A stretch of 64,000 bases of DNA from Microcebus murinus (lineage: Eukaryota > Chordata > Mammalia > Primates > Cheirogaleidae). The stretch spans positions 41,376,001 through 41,440,000 of the forward strand of contig NC_134106.1 of NCBI RefSeq assembly GCF_040939455.1, read 5' to 3'. Under the pieces are notes generated by a model. The model was not told the DNA's origin. It ran no database searches and was given only the letters and a program-made list of their open reading frames with translations. Positions 37,262 through 50,322 of the stretch are shown here, piece after piece (positions within the stretch are counted from its first letter, which is position 1; every line of letters begins with the position of its first letter). A program made the translations under genes and the position numbers.

Positions 37262-39019
37262 AGGGGCTCTATGCAAATCTGCAGTCTCCAAACAGCAAAT
37301 CACTGAAGCTCGGATGCAATGCAGAGGACGAGCCTATGTAACGAGGGAGGCTGGTCTAGCTTCCCACAAAAATCGCCCTGCTTTGCCTCTCCCTCGCGTT
37401 CCCCACACATCAAAGGGACACGTGTATGGCGATGCAGGAACACCTAAAAAGCAACTCTCCCTCTGCCAGGTGATGCTTCCGTCTGAATTACAATGGCCAA
37501 ATGGCACCCTTCCCCTACCCCTATGGTGTAGATGTAACCAGTGTCTTTAGAGCTCTTAAAAGGGAAAGAATTCGGCTCTTTTTATTGGACCAAACTTGCT
37601 CTACCAGGTGTTTAAACCCAATATGCTAAATATGGCTTGACACCATCTACTCAAGCATCCAGGTTTGATGATCTGTTAATTACACATATTACTCATAACA
37701 AAGAGTCCTCTTCCCACTACAATATCATATCCCATGTAAGGCAGTGGAAGTTCAGGGGACCAAAACTCTCAAGGAGAAAAAGGGATAAGAGTTGTTAATA
37801 ATTTGGCAGCAGGGGAAGAGTCAGAAAGTGGGAGAATGGGAAGAGAGGAAGAGAAAGGACCAGGAGAGAATTAAGAGAAGGCAGAGAAGAGAGAAATGGT
37901 ATGAATGAAATTGCTTGTATTTTGGTCAACATTTTAGGAATATTTAAGGTCTCCCAAGATTTCTATAGAAGTCCCACTGTGATGATCTTTCCTTAGGGTG
38001 GAATTCTGCCTTTCTTTCATCTTGTCTCTAAAGAAAATAGCATCAAGGAACAAAAATTCCTAAATCTAGTACCCCCAAGGAAAAGAGGTCACTTATATTT
38101 TTCATTTATATTGCTGAAACACAGCATCTTTAACCGAGCTGTGTGTCCTGGGTGAAAGACCAGCAAAGCCAACACACACCTAAGAATAGAAATCCAGCAA
38201 TGCAAGTGGACTTGGGAAGAAGGCCAGCAGGAACTGGAGGCTAGCAATTAAGATTTGGGACTATGATTGAAACACTCCCTTGGTTTACAAAAGATGATAA
38301 AAACTATGTCGGGTCTTATTATTATTATTTCTATTTAAAGCCAAAGGAAAACAAATAAATAGGCATGACTTCTCACTAGCATCTCACCGTCTATGTAATC
38401 TGTTATGGACAAATAAAGTCCTGTATTGAAAAAAAGAGCAATTCTGGGAAGATTTGATTTGAATCAGCTACTCACCCAACTAACCATTTAGACTTGTATA
38501 TGGCTTCCTAGTCCATTCAAAGAGGCAACCACGGGACCCTAATGGCCACCATATAAACAGTGTCTCGGGGCCCCAAATCAAATCTGTACCAATCCAACAT
38601 CTCACATTCCTGTCAAAAGTTTATTTGATTTTACTAAAAAGAAACTTCTTTAATAGTTCATTAATCAAAACCGTTTACTCTTTTTAAAGAAGGTCCTTTT
38701 ATCTACTTAAATACGCCATGTCGCCTAACCTGCCACAAAACTGCTCAAAGACCAACAAAACCCAAATGCAGTATCTTTCACTGAGTATAGATCCTGCCTG
38801 TGTCCCCAGGCCATTTCCTCTTCATTTTGTTATGTTTGTAACATATGTATTTTAATTCACTAATAAGAGTTGTGAATATTCATTTTTGAAATATCAAGTA
38901 GAGCTTGAGAAGGAAAAGGAAAATCATCCCCACAGTATGTTTTCAGGACTCTGGGTCCATATTCTGAATTTGACACTTCGTAGTTTTAGCATGGAAAGAA
39001 CACTGTATTAAGAGTTAGG
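37262..39019. other. Repeat-poor DNA upstream of the NRXN1 beta island
   Basis: No gene is recognised. A CCAAT box on the minus strand lies at 37584-37588. A purine-rich stretch (about 37800-37900) is present. No Alu or L1 lies within about 1.7 kb upstream of the polypurine tract, which may reflect regulatory constraint. Confidence 0.45.
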
Positions 39020-39330
39020 GGCCGGGCGTGGTGGCTCACGCCTGTAATCCTAGCACTTTGGGAGGCTGAGGCGGGCGGATTGCTCAAGGTCAGGAGTTCA
39101 AAACCAGCCTGAGCGAGACCTCGTCTCTACCAAAAATAGAAATAAATTAATTGACCAACTAAAAATATATATACAAAAAATTAGCCGGGCATGGTGGCGC
39201 ATGCCTGTAGTCCCAGCTACTCAAGAGGCTGAGGCAGTAGGATCGCTTAGCCCCGAGATTGAGGTTGCTGTGAGCCAGGCTGACGCCACGGCACTCACTC
39301 TAGCCTGGGCAACAAAGTGAGACTCTGTCT

Positions 39331-39363
<33 letters not shown>
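39020..39363 (+). mobile_element. Dimeric Alu, well preserved, with target duplication
   Basis: It begins GGCCGGGCGTGGTGGCTCAC. It keeps CpGs in both arms ('ggcgggcgg', 'agccgggcatggtggcgcatg', 'ctgacgccacggc') and the linker 'gaccaactaaaaatatatatac'. The A tail is over 30 bases. A direct repeat AAGAGTTAGG flanks it (39010-39019 and 39364-39373). Retained CpGs suggest it is one of the youngest repeats in the window. Confidence 0.95.
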
Positions 39364-39368
<5 letters not shown>

Positions 39369-39724
39369 TTAGGAAACCTGTGCTGCATTCTTGGCATGGC
39401 TATTCGCTGGTTATATCACATTAGTTACTTAGCCTTTCCCTCAGGACTGTGGCTTCCCTTATAAAATAGTCATGCTCCTATCTTTCCTAACAATCCCACA
39501 GGGTGGGAAGGATATAATGCAATATTTAATGCTAGAGTACTTTAAAATATATCAAATGTCCCTACAATTAAGGCATTTTGTGTCTCCTCTCACATACGTC
39601 TAGCAAATTCAATCTGATTAGCATGAACAAAACATTCAGTTCCTTTCCACCTATAAGAAATGTAGAGCATCACATTGTTCTACAATGCCCTCACATACAG
39701 TGTTAATCTGTTCTTCCCTCCTCA

Positions 39725-39824
39725 ACCAGATGGTAGATTCCTGAAGAGGACAGGAGTCAAGTCTTTATTTGTACTCCCTTGAGTACCCACAATATGTGAA
39801 ACATATCTAGACACTTAGTATATA
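39725..39824 (+). mobile_element. L2 3'-end fragment
   Basis: 'agatggtagattcctgaagaggacaggagtcaagtctttatttgtactcccttgagtacccacaatatgtg' is the L2 terminal wording (gtgagctccttgagggcaggga.. type), directly followed by a DNA transposon. Confidence 0.65.
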
Positions 39825-40475
39825 CAGTCAATTCTCATTATTCAAAGTAGTTATTGTAAATAAAGTCACTGTGAACAATGAACCAGGAAATACTGAACCA
39901 TCGTTCCTAGAGAAAATTATAGGGTTAGGTTCCTGCAAACTTCTGGTCACAACATTTCATCACGTAATCAATACGTACACTTGTTTTATGTGTGTGTGTG
40001 TGTGTGTGTATGTGTGTGTGAATAAAAATGCCTTACTTAATATGTATTGTGGATTCATTGACGCTGAACTTGTGACCAGCAGCACCCTAAGTCATGCCTC
40101 CATGAGGCTTATTTAACACATGTATTTTCTCCATAAGGCACATCATAACCTTCTTGCACCTAGAAACATTAGACAGCCCTTCACCATTATGCTTGAGGGC
40201 CATTTCAAACAGCAAAATCACCAATAAAAAGCATAGAAATGTGAAAAATGTGGTGCTCAAAAAACCTAAAATAGGGTAGTTGTTTATAGTATGAGAGCTG
40301 AAATAAGAGAGCAGAGTACAGTCTTATTCAAGCTCAGCTGGGAATATGTGCATCGGAGACTTACAGTTTTTGCCATTCTCTGCATGTCAGCTAAGGATCA
40401 CCAAAGTGCCACAGGTTACAAATAAACTTTAGTGAGGAGATAAATTCATATCTGTGAATAATGAGGATCAACTTT
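39825..40475. mobile_element. Non-autonomous DNA transposon with terminal inverted repeats
   Basis: The left end CAGTCAATTCTCATTATTCA (39825-39844) and the right end TGAATAATGAGGATCAACT (40455-40473) are inverted copies with 3 mismatches in 19 bases. The interior of about 610 bases has no transposase frame, so it is a deletion derivative. A TG microsatellite of about 30 bases (39989-40020) has grown inside it. The wording resembles Tigger- or hAT-type elements; I do not assign the family. Confidence 0.75.
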
Positions 40476-43400
40476 GTTATTCTCTTGATAACTGAGAAAG
40501 GATGGGGCTGAGACTTTGGAGAGAGATTTGTATAAAGTAAAGCCATAGAAATAAAAGAAGTGTAGAAGATTCTGATGAACTTTCCCAAGAGCATTCAATG
40601 AAGAAAAGGCTCCCCCCTGCCTGTCTTATATGGTTTGGGGCCTTGGGAGATACAGGCAGGGTTAGGGAAAGGCTAGGCCAGAAATCTTGGTTTTACTGGA
40701 GTCTTAAGAGCTACAGAGGAAATATTTACGGCTGCCTCGAAAGAAGAAAGTGTAGCTGTAGTCTTTCAGGCAGATGTCTAGGGCACCTTTGCAATACTTA
40801 GGAGGTTCTAGGGTGGATGCTGTGATACTGATGCTGCAATATCTGTTATAAATGGTTGTAATTTTGTGGAACAAGGAGCAATTCTCTGTCTAGATAGCAG
40901 AGAAAAAGTATCGTGGGCAAAAGCATCCCTAATCTGGATGAAACTATAAAGTGTGTGCTTACTTACTAATTTGTGTCTCTTCAGTTGCTCAGGCCTTATG
41001 TTTGAAATTGTATTATCTAAGGGAAACTGAGGCACCATCTGAAAAATTGTTCTTAGGTGAGTAAAAGACTGATTGGAGGAATCATAGTGTTAAGCTAACT
41101 GTATTTTATTCTCAACAATTTTAGTATAGATAGTATGATAGACGTGCATGTTAATGTTGTTCTATACCCCAGAGTATCACTACCTTCATCAGTAATTTAT
41201 CCTCTGATATCTCAGTCAGAACCACAGAAGCCAGGGGTAACTTCTAGAAGCCTTGGGCTGTCATCATCTCTAATCATGATTTGGTTTTGCTCATTAGTTA
41301 TGATACTTGTTGAAGATAAGTTATTGGTAAAATTAATTACTTTTTAATTGGTATAATGGAAGTTAGGAATGGGTTCTCCTATTGGTGAAACCATTGATAT
41401 GTGAGATATGTAGATTAGCAGAAAGCTTTTATAGACACACCTCATTTCTAGTTAATTAGAGAATGTGAATCTAAGAGGCTTTTCACTCCTTACCATGAGG
41501 AATGGTTCCAGAGTAATAATGAGAACTAATGCTTATTTGTAGCTGGCTTTACTCTGAGAGATTTAAATGTATTAACTCATTTAATCATTACAAAACAGTA
41601 TGAGGCAGGTACTGTTATTGATTTCTAGCAGTTGTTAGTCACCTAATTCTAAGAGATGGGGAGCTGGATGCTGCCACTGAAAAACTGCCATATTTGCTTC
41701 AGGAAAACCTACTTTTACAAGACATTTTTTTCAGGCACCTAAAAGAATAAAGAGCTAGAACCTCATGAAGCTTCTAGAACAGGCTATAAAATCTTGTGCC
41801 CACTTATTAATAAATGTCTGTTTCTGTAGCAGAAGTTGGTCTGAGACTTGCACGCATTATGACCTGTACTTGTGGGAACCCTTCAAAGAATCGTTAACCC
41901 TCATTTGCTCCTAACCACTGTGGTTACTGAGATCTACCTGAAGGGACCTAAGAGTTGTGTGTGCTAAACTGTCCTGAGCCCACTCATAGCCAATGATTTG
42001 CAATGAACCAAAGCAAGGTAGCTTAAGTTGGGCCACAATATTAAGAAATGGAAAGTGGTTTTGAAATCCTAGGGGAGGAAAAAAAAAGGAAATAGAAAGA
42101 GACAGAAGCGGAGAGTGAGTGGAAGAAGGAGTGTGTGGAAAAATGGAAAAGGACAGGTCATTTCAAAGTATGTTTTCATATTCCAAAAATCAACCCTTTT
42201 GTCTCAAGAAACAGGATGGTTGTCAGGCAGACACTTTCAACCTTTTCATGATTTTCTTAAGCTTAATTGGAAATCCTTACAGCTCGGTATTAAGTTTTCT
42301 AGATAGGAAAGGAGACATTAAAAGCAGCAGAGGGGAAGTATTTTAGAAACCACAAGCAGCACCAATCATTTAAAAATTAAAAATAAGGAGAGTGTCAGTC
42401 TTGCATTTTGCATTTCTACTGCTGTCAGCATAAAGAAAAGGCAAACAGACCCCACATACCTAATCCACCTGTATTTCTGAGTCAGAACTGAGAGAGTCAA
42501 GAGGGGGAAACTCAGCAGAAAGTGTGGTCCTGGCAAGTTGTAAAGATAACCCCCTGATCCTGGTACCTCTATGGGTTATTGCAGGTCCCTAAGGGTGTTT
42601 TGAGAAAACATCAGAAAAGGAGAAATAGAGCATAAAAAGTGAAAAAAAAAATGCCAGGGCTAAAAGCGTCTCTGAAGATTTAGTGTAATCCCTTTATTAT
42701 TCAGATGATAAACTTGTGTTACAGAAAAGACAGGTTTATTTATGAAGTGACTACTTATCTGGAAGTACATTTTCATCTCCCACCACCTACAATCCAGTCA
42801 TAAGTAGAGATTGGTAAATTCAGTCAATTTAGCTGTTACCTAGCACCTTCATATTAATATAACAAATCAGGGGGAGTCAAAAGAACCCCAAATGAGCCAA
42901 GATAATACCCAATTCACTCAAATTACATTAAAGCCTGGATGCACAATTTAGTTTGGGAAACATGACTAGATGTATTCAAATTAAGGTTAATTGTGTTTAG
43001 GATTGACGTATTTCATAATCTCTATATTTTCTTTTATCCTATTTAATAAAAATTTCATTTATGATACCCGGCATAAAACTTGGTGCCTAAGCACCAAGGT
43101 AGGGTTATAGAGATTTCATTATAACTGCATCTTTAAGTCTCATGCATATTGCTTGTGCATCAGCCAATCATGTGCCATCTTTCAATCACTGTCATCTTAC
43201 TTTGTTTGTAGTGTTCTTTCAACCAATTTGTGTTGTTGGCAACGTCTTCCATAGGTTCATGCTCTTTTAATTTGAATGTCTTCATAACACAGTGGGACGG
43301 CATGTGGCTGGTGTGCCAGACTATGGGTTTAAGTCCGAGTTCCATTGTTTTTATTCATGTGATGTTGGGTTTAATGGCCCCTGACCCCAGTTTCCTCATC

Positions 43401-43674
43401 TGGAAAATGACTATGACACTATATGTAACAGAATTGGAACAGTTTCTGAAATATATATTAACTACTTAAGAAATATAAGTTATCATCCTTTATTCGTAAG
43501 TACTTATTATTTTAGCTAATTTATCATTTATACATATGTACCTTTTATACTAAAGACCTAAAGATAACGATCTGTCATGTAGTGATGTAGTCATGTTCTA
43601 AAGTTTCCCCATTCAGTCTAGTCATTTGGCTACCTCCCCAATAATTTTTTAGCCTACCCTCTGGTTCCCTTAAT
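40476..43674. other. Intronic DNA with old MIR remnants
   Basis: About 41530-41650 is a reversed MIR ('gtattaactcatttaatcattacaaaacagtatgaggcaggtactg'). About 43300-43430 has a MIR-like piece ('cctgaccccagtttcctcatctggaaaatgac'). No gene is recognised. Short frames (for example at 40598 and 42115) show no domain. Confidence 0.45.
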
Positions 43675-43856
43675 CTGTGGTACTCTAACTTGAGTCTGTA
43701 TGGGAACCATTAGAAAGTCTATTAAATCACAGATTGCTTTGGTTTTGATTCCCTTAATCATTGGGAAACCCTGATAATTTGCATTTCTATAAAGTTCCCA
43801 TGTAATGATGAAGCTCCTAGCCCAGGGGAACAAGACTTTGAGAATCACTGCTCTGT
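43675..43856 (+). mobile_element. MER5-type hAT fragment
   Basis: 'ctattaaatcacagattgctttggttttgattccc', 'ccctgataatttgcatttctataaagttcccatgtaatgatgaagctcc' and the end 'gactttgagaatcactgct' follow the MER5A order, more decayed than the copy at 13.1 kb. Confidence 0.75.
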
Positions 43857-44179
43857 CTGAATGTCAAGGTTCTTGACACAAGTTTTATTAACCAACACAT
43901 GGAAATCTTTCTTCTTAGTCTCCTTTTAGCTGGTCCCATATAACTAAAGCCAGATTACTGTACCCTAAGCATAGACAGTAGTGCTGTTCCCAGTTCTCTT
44001 CTTTAAAATATTCTTTTAAACACTTCAAGATAGCTATCATATAAACCTGTTTGTCTTTTCTCATATCATGTAACTACAAAGTAACTATAAATTCACTTTA
44101 GTTGGAAAAAAACCTCTGGTTTTCCTTCTCATCTTTTGTATTTGAGCTCTTCTTTGGTTAGACTTGCCATGGGTAAGTC

Positions 44180-44355
44180 TAGGGTTCAATTCTGTTTCTA
44201 CCAACTTACTAGCTATAAGCCTCGGACAGGTTATTTAAACTCAGTTTTCTCATCTGTAAAAAAGGTTAATAATTGTAGGGTTGTTGTGAGAATTAAATGA
44301 GTTGAAAAATTTAAAGCATTTAGAATGGACTAGTGCCTGATATATGGTAGAGATG
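44180..44355 (+). mobile_element. MIR SINE fragment
   Basis: 'accaacttactagctataagcctcggacaggttatttaaactcagttttctcatctgtaaaaaaggttaataattgtagggttgttgtgagaattaaatgagttg' is the MIR core and 3' part, in order. Confidence 0.88.
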
Positions 44356-44943
44356 TACCAGCTTTTTGTTGTTTTTGTTTGTTTGTTTTAGAATTAGTTA
44401 TCTTTTCCCCTTCTTTTATGGCAGGGATAAAACAGTTTATGATAATACGTATTTCCATATAAAACCTAATACTGGTCATCCAAGTAGTCACCATAAGAAA
44501 ATAAAATAAAACAACAATCACCACCCAAGAAGTCCCTTCAGGTCCTGGCATATGGGGCCTCCAGTCCAACCAGCAGCTGCTACAGGAAAAACCAATGCCA
44601 TAAATTGACAACCTGGGATCTGTGCCTGCATTCCAGGGCACAGTTTATCATACATATCCATCACTGCAGAAGAAAGAAGCATGAGATTATTGAGAATGGA
44701 ACTAGAATTGGAAGGACAATTATAAGGCAAGTGAGGGTGATATGAAGATTAATGCATAATTTGCAAAGTCTCTAGTAAATACAGATATTCAAACCAACAC
44801 CAGAAATCATGCACCATATGTTTAATTTCCTGAATGCCCAAGCACTTAAAGTATAAACCAATTTGGTCTATCTTTATGAATATATGTTCTGGAGCATATA
44901 TTACCATTTGAATGTACTGAAAGGCATTTAATCATGCAATTTG
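44356..44943. other. Intronic DNA, nothing recognised
   Basis: No gene or named repeat. A short GTTT run at about 44365-44388. Confidence 0.4.
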
Positions 44944-45232
<289 letters not shown>

Positions 45233-45469
45233 TAAACATGCAATTTGAACTGAGTCTATAAATACTTTATCTGGGATCTATAATCTAATCCCCATCCAAT
45301 TCAGGATTTATTAAATTATACACACATATATACATGTAATATATTATTAGATTACATGTTTTGTTAGACTGGTATTTGATGTTAGTACCACAGATAAATT
45401 GCTATGACTATTCCACCATGAAGATCTCTTTTCCATGTACAGTTAAAGTTCTTCAGCATAGGATATTAT

Positions 45470-45700
45470 ATCATGCCTTGTCAAATTTGCCTCCATGCTA
45501 CCTCTCTTGTCTTGCCTCCATTTCAACTTCTGCCACTTTCCCCATAAACACCCCAGGCTTCAGCCACATGAACTTCTCAATCTTCCCTCAAACACACTGC
45601 ACTTTTTTTGTCCTTGTTTCTTTGCCATTGCCCATATTCTCTCCATAAAAACTACCTTTTCTCACTTTCTTCCTTCTCTTAACATCCCATTTTTTCTTCC
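45470..45700 (+). mobile_element. Possible L2 fragment
   Basis: Pyrimidine-rich text ('ctgccactttccccataaacaccccaggcttcagccacatgaacttctca') fits the L2 3' region. It also creates the Ser/Pro/Phe-rich chance frames at 45361-45749. Moderate support only. Confidence 0.4.
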
Positions 45701-45790
45701 ACCAAATTGTAACACATATTCCTCTGTTGGAAATTTTTCTGAAATCTGACAGTCATTTGTTACTTTCCCAAGTACAGACTATTACAAATA

Positions 45791-45793
<3 letters not shown>

Positions 45794-45823
<30 letters not shown>
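45794..45823. repeat. Pure A run of 30 bases
   Basis: An uninterrupted A30 without a recognisable Alu or L1 body directly upstream. It may be the tail of an unrecognised retroposed sequence or simple slippage growth. Confidence 0.95.
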
Positions 45824-45824
<1 letters not shown>

Positions 45825-48800
45825 AGGATATATAATAGTGCATTCACATTACTAGTGTGCTAAAGGAAGTATCAAAGCAACTTGTAAAGTCTATCTCCAT
45901 GTTTAATAGTCTAAAATCACCAAAACCAACAAAGAAAGGAAAAAAAAAGTCTTCAATTTATTCTTATAGGTTTTTGGTGAGCCCTTCTTACTGCCTAAAA
46001 TATATAAGAAATTTAGGCTTAATTTTAATTTAAATGCTAAGTAAATTGGTTATGAAGAATAATGGAATTCATTGTCATATTTTCCTACTCATGTTATAAA
46101 CAGATGTCTTTATTTCCCATACTTTGTGAAAAAATAAAAGAAAATACCACCAAGCTAATATGCTTGCTGCCAAGTTGAATTACAGAACAAACATTTATAG
46201 CCAACTTATAAATTCTTGACTATAGGGCTTTATAATGGAAATACTGGCAGCATTTTCTATAACAATTCAAATAATATCACTATAGCAAAACTTATAACGC
46301 AGTATATTTTTCTGGGATGGATGATGGAAGATTAGCTATAGGAGTTGGAAAAACTTTCAGTAGTTCAATTCAAATTGCATAATTATTCCAATAGTTCAAG
46401 TCTCTCAGAATATGTATTTCAAAATGAGTAGTACATGCTCCAAAACATTTATTCTTAAAAATAGGACATATTTTGATACTTATATAAGAAATATTTGACC
46501 TCTGAGACATTTTGAAAAATCATTAATCAATGTTTTTTTTTAACTGTCTTCTTTTTTCTTTTCCTTTTGTAAAAGAATTACTTTCCCTCACATTTTCTCT
46601 GTTCTGTTGCTGAGATGATTCCCCTAGAGAACTGTGTGTTTATCTTGACAGGTGTTAGTAGATCCTCAAACCTCTATGGAATTGTTCCTGGTTGCATTGA
46701 GGTATAGTAGAAAACATTACGCCTGCAAAATAATGAACTTACCTATTGCATTCTAAATAAAGTAAACCACACAGCAAGTGAAATTAATCTACTAATGTCT
46801 TCCTAATGAAGCTTTCATTAAGCATATGGTGTCGTCTTCAATATTTAACACATGAGAGGCATTAAAAAAAGCATACTTGATGATTTTTTAAAAGCATATC
46901 TGATGATTACCTCGTATATTATTTTCAAATAAACTAGTTTACCCTCAGATTACTTTAGGCATCTAATCAAAGAGATAACAAGAAATGTTTCTAAGGGAAT
47001 TTTTTTTTCCAAATAAGAGAAATAAATGTCTTAGCTACCACTGCCCTTAACGAATTAACACTGGATTTGCTGTTCTCATTTTTAAGGGAGGGACAAACTT
47101 AATTTTCTATGTACTGTAAAATTTCACACATTAATAAAATTTAGGAGTCAAATATTGGAAATGGGACTGTTTTAGTCCAAGTCACAATGGTTTACTTTAA
47201 AAGTAATGCTACTACCTACTATAACAAACATCAGGTTAAACTGTTAAAACTGTACACTTTAATGGCCAATGGAAAATCAACTGTAAACAAACAAAATCAG
47301 GATCCCTTCATCTTGGCAATATTTCAATTTACCACTTGTCAAAGACAAAATTCAAAACATCTCACTGAAAAACTTGCCTCCTTCAGAAAATCATCAGGTT
47401 TGGAGCATGTGCTATCCCATTCCAGCTAACATTTACACAGTAGCACAGAAAAGAGCTACAAATAAGTCACATCTTCATTGCTACACTATGCCAAATTCTT
47501 AATTTCCCATTTCAGGTTCCCTTGTAAATTTCCTCCTGCTTCTGTATAATTGCAGTTGTCCAATTGAGACTTGAAGATCTTATCAGTCATGCATGTTATT
47601 ATTATTATTATTTAAATTTACTCATTTCAACTATTATTTACTGCCAAGCTTTGCTGAGGCAAGGAAACAGACATGGTAAAAGAAGACTAAAGGTGGGTCT
47701 TTTCTCCTTTGACAGCAGCAGCCAGAAACAGTGTGAAAGCAACGGATCATGAAGAAAAGCAATTTCCTACTTGAGGGATTAGACAGTACGCTCTTTTGTA
47801 CTGTTAAATCAAAGTTTTAGTTATTTTTTCAAGTAATACTGATTTTTTCAATTTACATAAATAGTCTCTAGAGAAACTGCAAGAGACCCCCAAACACATA
47901 CCCTTTCAGCCAATCAATAGAAGAGATTAAAAATAAATAAATAAAGAAGCACTCCTTTATGTTGTACTGCTTTGAGAAAGTCTTTACACAACATGAAAAA
48001 AAAAAAAAAAACTAAACTGCTACACAAGTGAAAGATAATTAGCTTAACAAGGAAGAATTTTAACCAATACATGAGGCTTTTCTCTTTCCATTTTTTAGGA
48101 AAAATATAGGTGATTTTTATTTTGAAGCAGCTCACATTTGCTAGCACTGAACATTTGAAAACTATGTAAATTTCATCAAATGTTTGCTTTACCTTTTAGA
48201 TTCACAATGATATTAACTACTGCTATAAGTCAGCAATAAATTCATATTTGAGAAAATTTGTAGCAGAAAGCTGGTACTCTGAAATATCATGTGAAAATCC
48301 TAATCAATTTTAAATACATTTACATTCATGGAGGGGTAGAACATACTCTGAAATAATAAAGGCAAGTAATAGTTACATGCATAAAATATGGGGATGGAAA
48401 ACCATGAGCCTATTTTCACAGTCTGTTTATTTAAAAGGTTTATTGCTTATAGGAGTTATGTTTAAGGAAGTCGCACATTTTCTGTGGTGAAAACTGTCAT
48501 GTCATAGAATTAAGAATGAAAAGTCTCCATAGCTAGATAATAGGGTTGTGATCAAACCTTATAATTTATTTTAACTTATTCCTCAGTTGTCCATTTTTAT
48601 CTGTCTAAAATCCTATCCTTCACCCTGTTAATACATACCTGAGATAACAGTGGGTGATTAGTGGACACACATTTAGCTATTATTTTAATTGTCTTTTTTG
48701 CCCCCTACTTGTCAAAATACTGATGCTATTAAGTCATTGTTAAACTCAACACCCTATAGAGACATTAAGAGTAAGCAAATTGGTGTATTAACATAGCAGA

Positions 48801-50228
48801 TATTTCCTGTTTTGCATATAACTGGAGAAATATTTTCTAAATCTGGTGAAACAATATTGTACACACTAGGAAATTATTTGTGAAAATTAAAGGGAATAAG
48901 GAGTTATGCACAGAAACCAAATTATAAGAGAGCAGATCTACAGCCAAGCAGAATAGAATTTAACCATAACAATCAAATAATCTTAGAGGAAGTTTGAAGC
49001 AGTGTGACTGAATTAAGTAAATTTGGAGGGATGAATGCTGTTACTTTTACCCAACCTAAATCTTTAATCCAATAATAAATAATAATCATAGGTTAGTTGG
49101 GTAAATGAAGTCTGAATCCACTGAATTTCCTAAGCTGAAGATTAAAAGAAAAAAAAAAAATCAAGAGATAGATTTGCTGACAAGTCAGAGATTGGAAAAA
49201 TAAGTTGATTTTTCACAGATAAAAAAAAGTATAAAAATGATCTGATTCGTAATGAGACTCAGATCCAGTACTAAATAATTCAATAGTCTCCCAAAACTTA
49301 CTAGGTGGTATCTATATAGAAACACTAAGATTCATTTTGAAAATCAGTGACCACTCATTCATAATATTTTTGGAGCAACCCTGGCCTTATCTAGATCAAG
49401 CTATCAACCTAGAAAGGTTGTTGATACAGAGTACTTCTAAGCTTTGTATTAAACATCTATTCTGCCTTCTCCCTGGAAAATAAAGCTATGGGGGGGTGGA
49501 GTGCAGGGATGAGATGTACAAAGTGACAGTGTGCCCCACTAAAAGTACTTGCTTTCTTAAACTTCCTTATAGTCAGGGTGCCCTGGTGACCCAGGAAATG
49601 TAAATGGAAGTCATTTGGAAAGATTTTTTAAAAAGACAGGTTTCCACAGGGTGTTCCTTCTGCTTCTGCCATAAAGCTTTACTCCTCCTGCCCAAAATGC
49701 AGAGTTAATTCCTATGGAATTAACCCATTTTGAGATTAGGAGATCAAAACCACACACTAAGGACACAGAGAAAAGCAATAGGACAAAAGTAGGCTAAGTG
49801 TTTGATGTTTTCTTGCAGGAGTTACACCAGCCCTGTATCACCCACCTCTGGACTTTTTGTTAAATTTGAGAAATAAACTATCTGTTTAATCCTATATAAA
49901 TCAGATTTTGGAAGCTAAATACATACCTAATGAATATAAGTAATTTCTTGGAAGAATTACTTAGATGGGTGAGTCAGCCACCGGATGCACTCGCATTTGG
50001 AGGAGACATTTATCATTAAGGAAAGTAGGTAACATATGATTTGATTTGCATTCCTCCAGAACCATAGGCATGTTAGGAAAGTCAAGGTAGCTGCTTTAAT
50101 ACAGGGGCCATTAAAGAAAATAATTGGGGAAAAGTCTATCTGAGGCTCTTGAAGATAAGGAAATGTCTTTGAGTAAAGAATGCTATGGACCTGAAGGGAA
50201 GTGCTTTTTTCCCCTTTCTAAACATGCC
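45824..50228. other. AT-rich intronic DNA, no gene recognised
   Basis: About 4.4 kb without an identifiable gene, RNA gene or young repeat. Small simple runs (TTA at about 47598, A13 at about 47998) only. The absence of Alu and L1 over this length is mildly notable. Confidence 0.45.
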
Positions 50229-50232
50229 AAAA

Positions 50233-50320
<88 letters not shown>

Positions 50321-50322
50321 GA
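50229..50322. repeat. AAAG tetranucleotide microsatellite, about 22 units
   Basis: A long, almost pure (AAAG)n run. With no stop in any frame of either strand it produces the Lys/Glu/Arg-rich frame at 50124-50399 and the Phe/Leu/Ser frame on the other strand, neither of which is a gene. Homopurine character again allows triplex formation. Confidence 0.98.
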
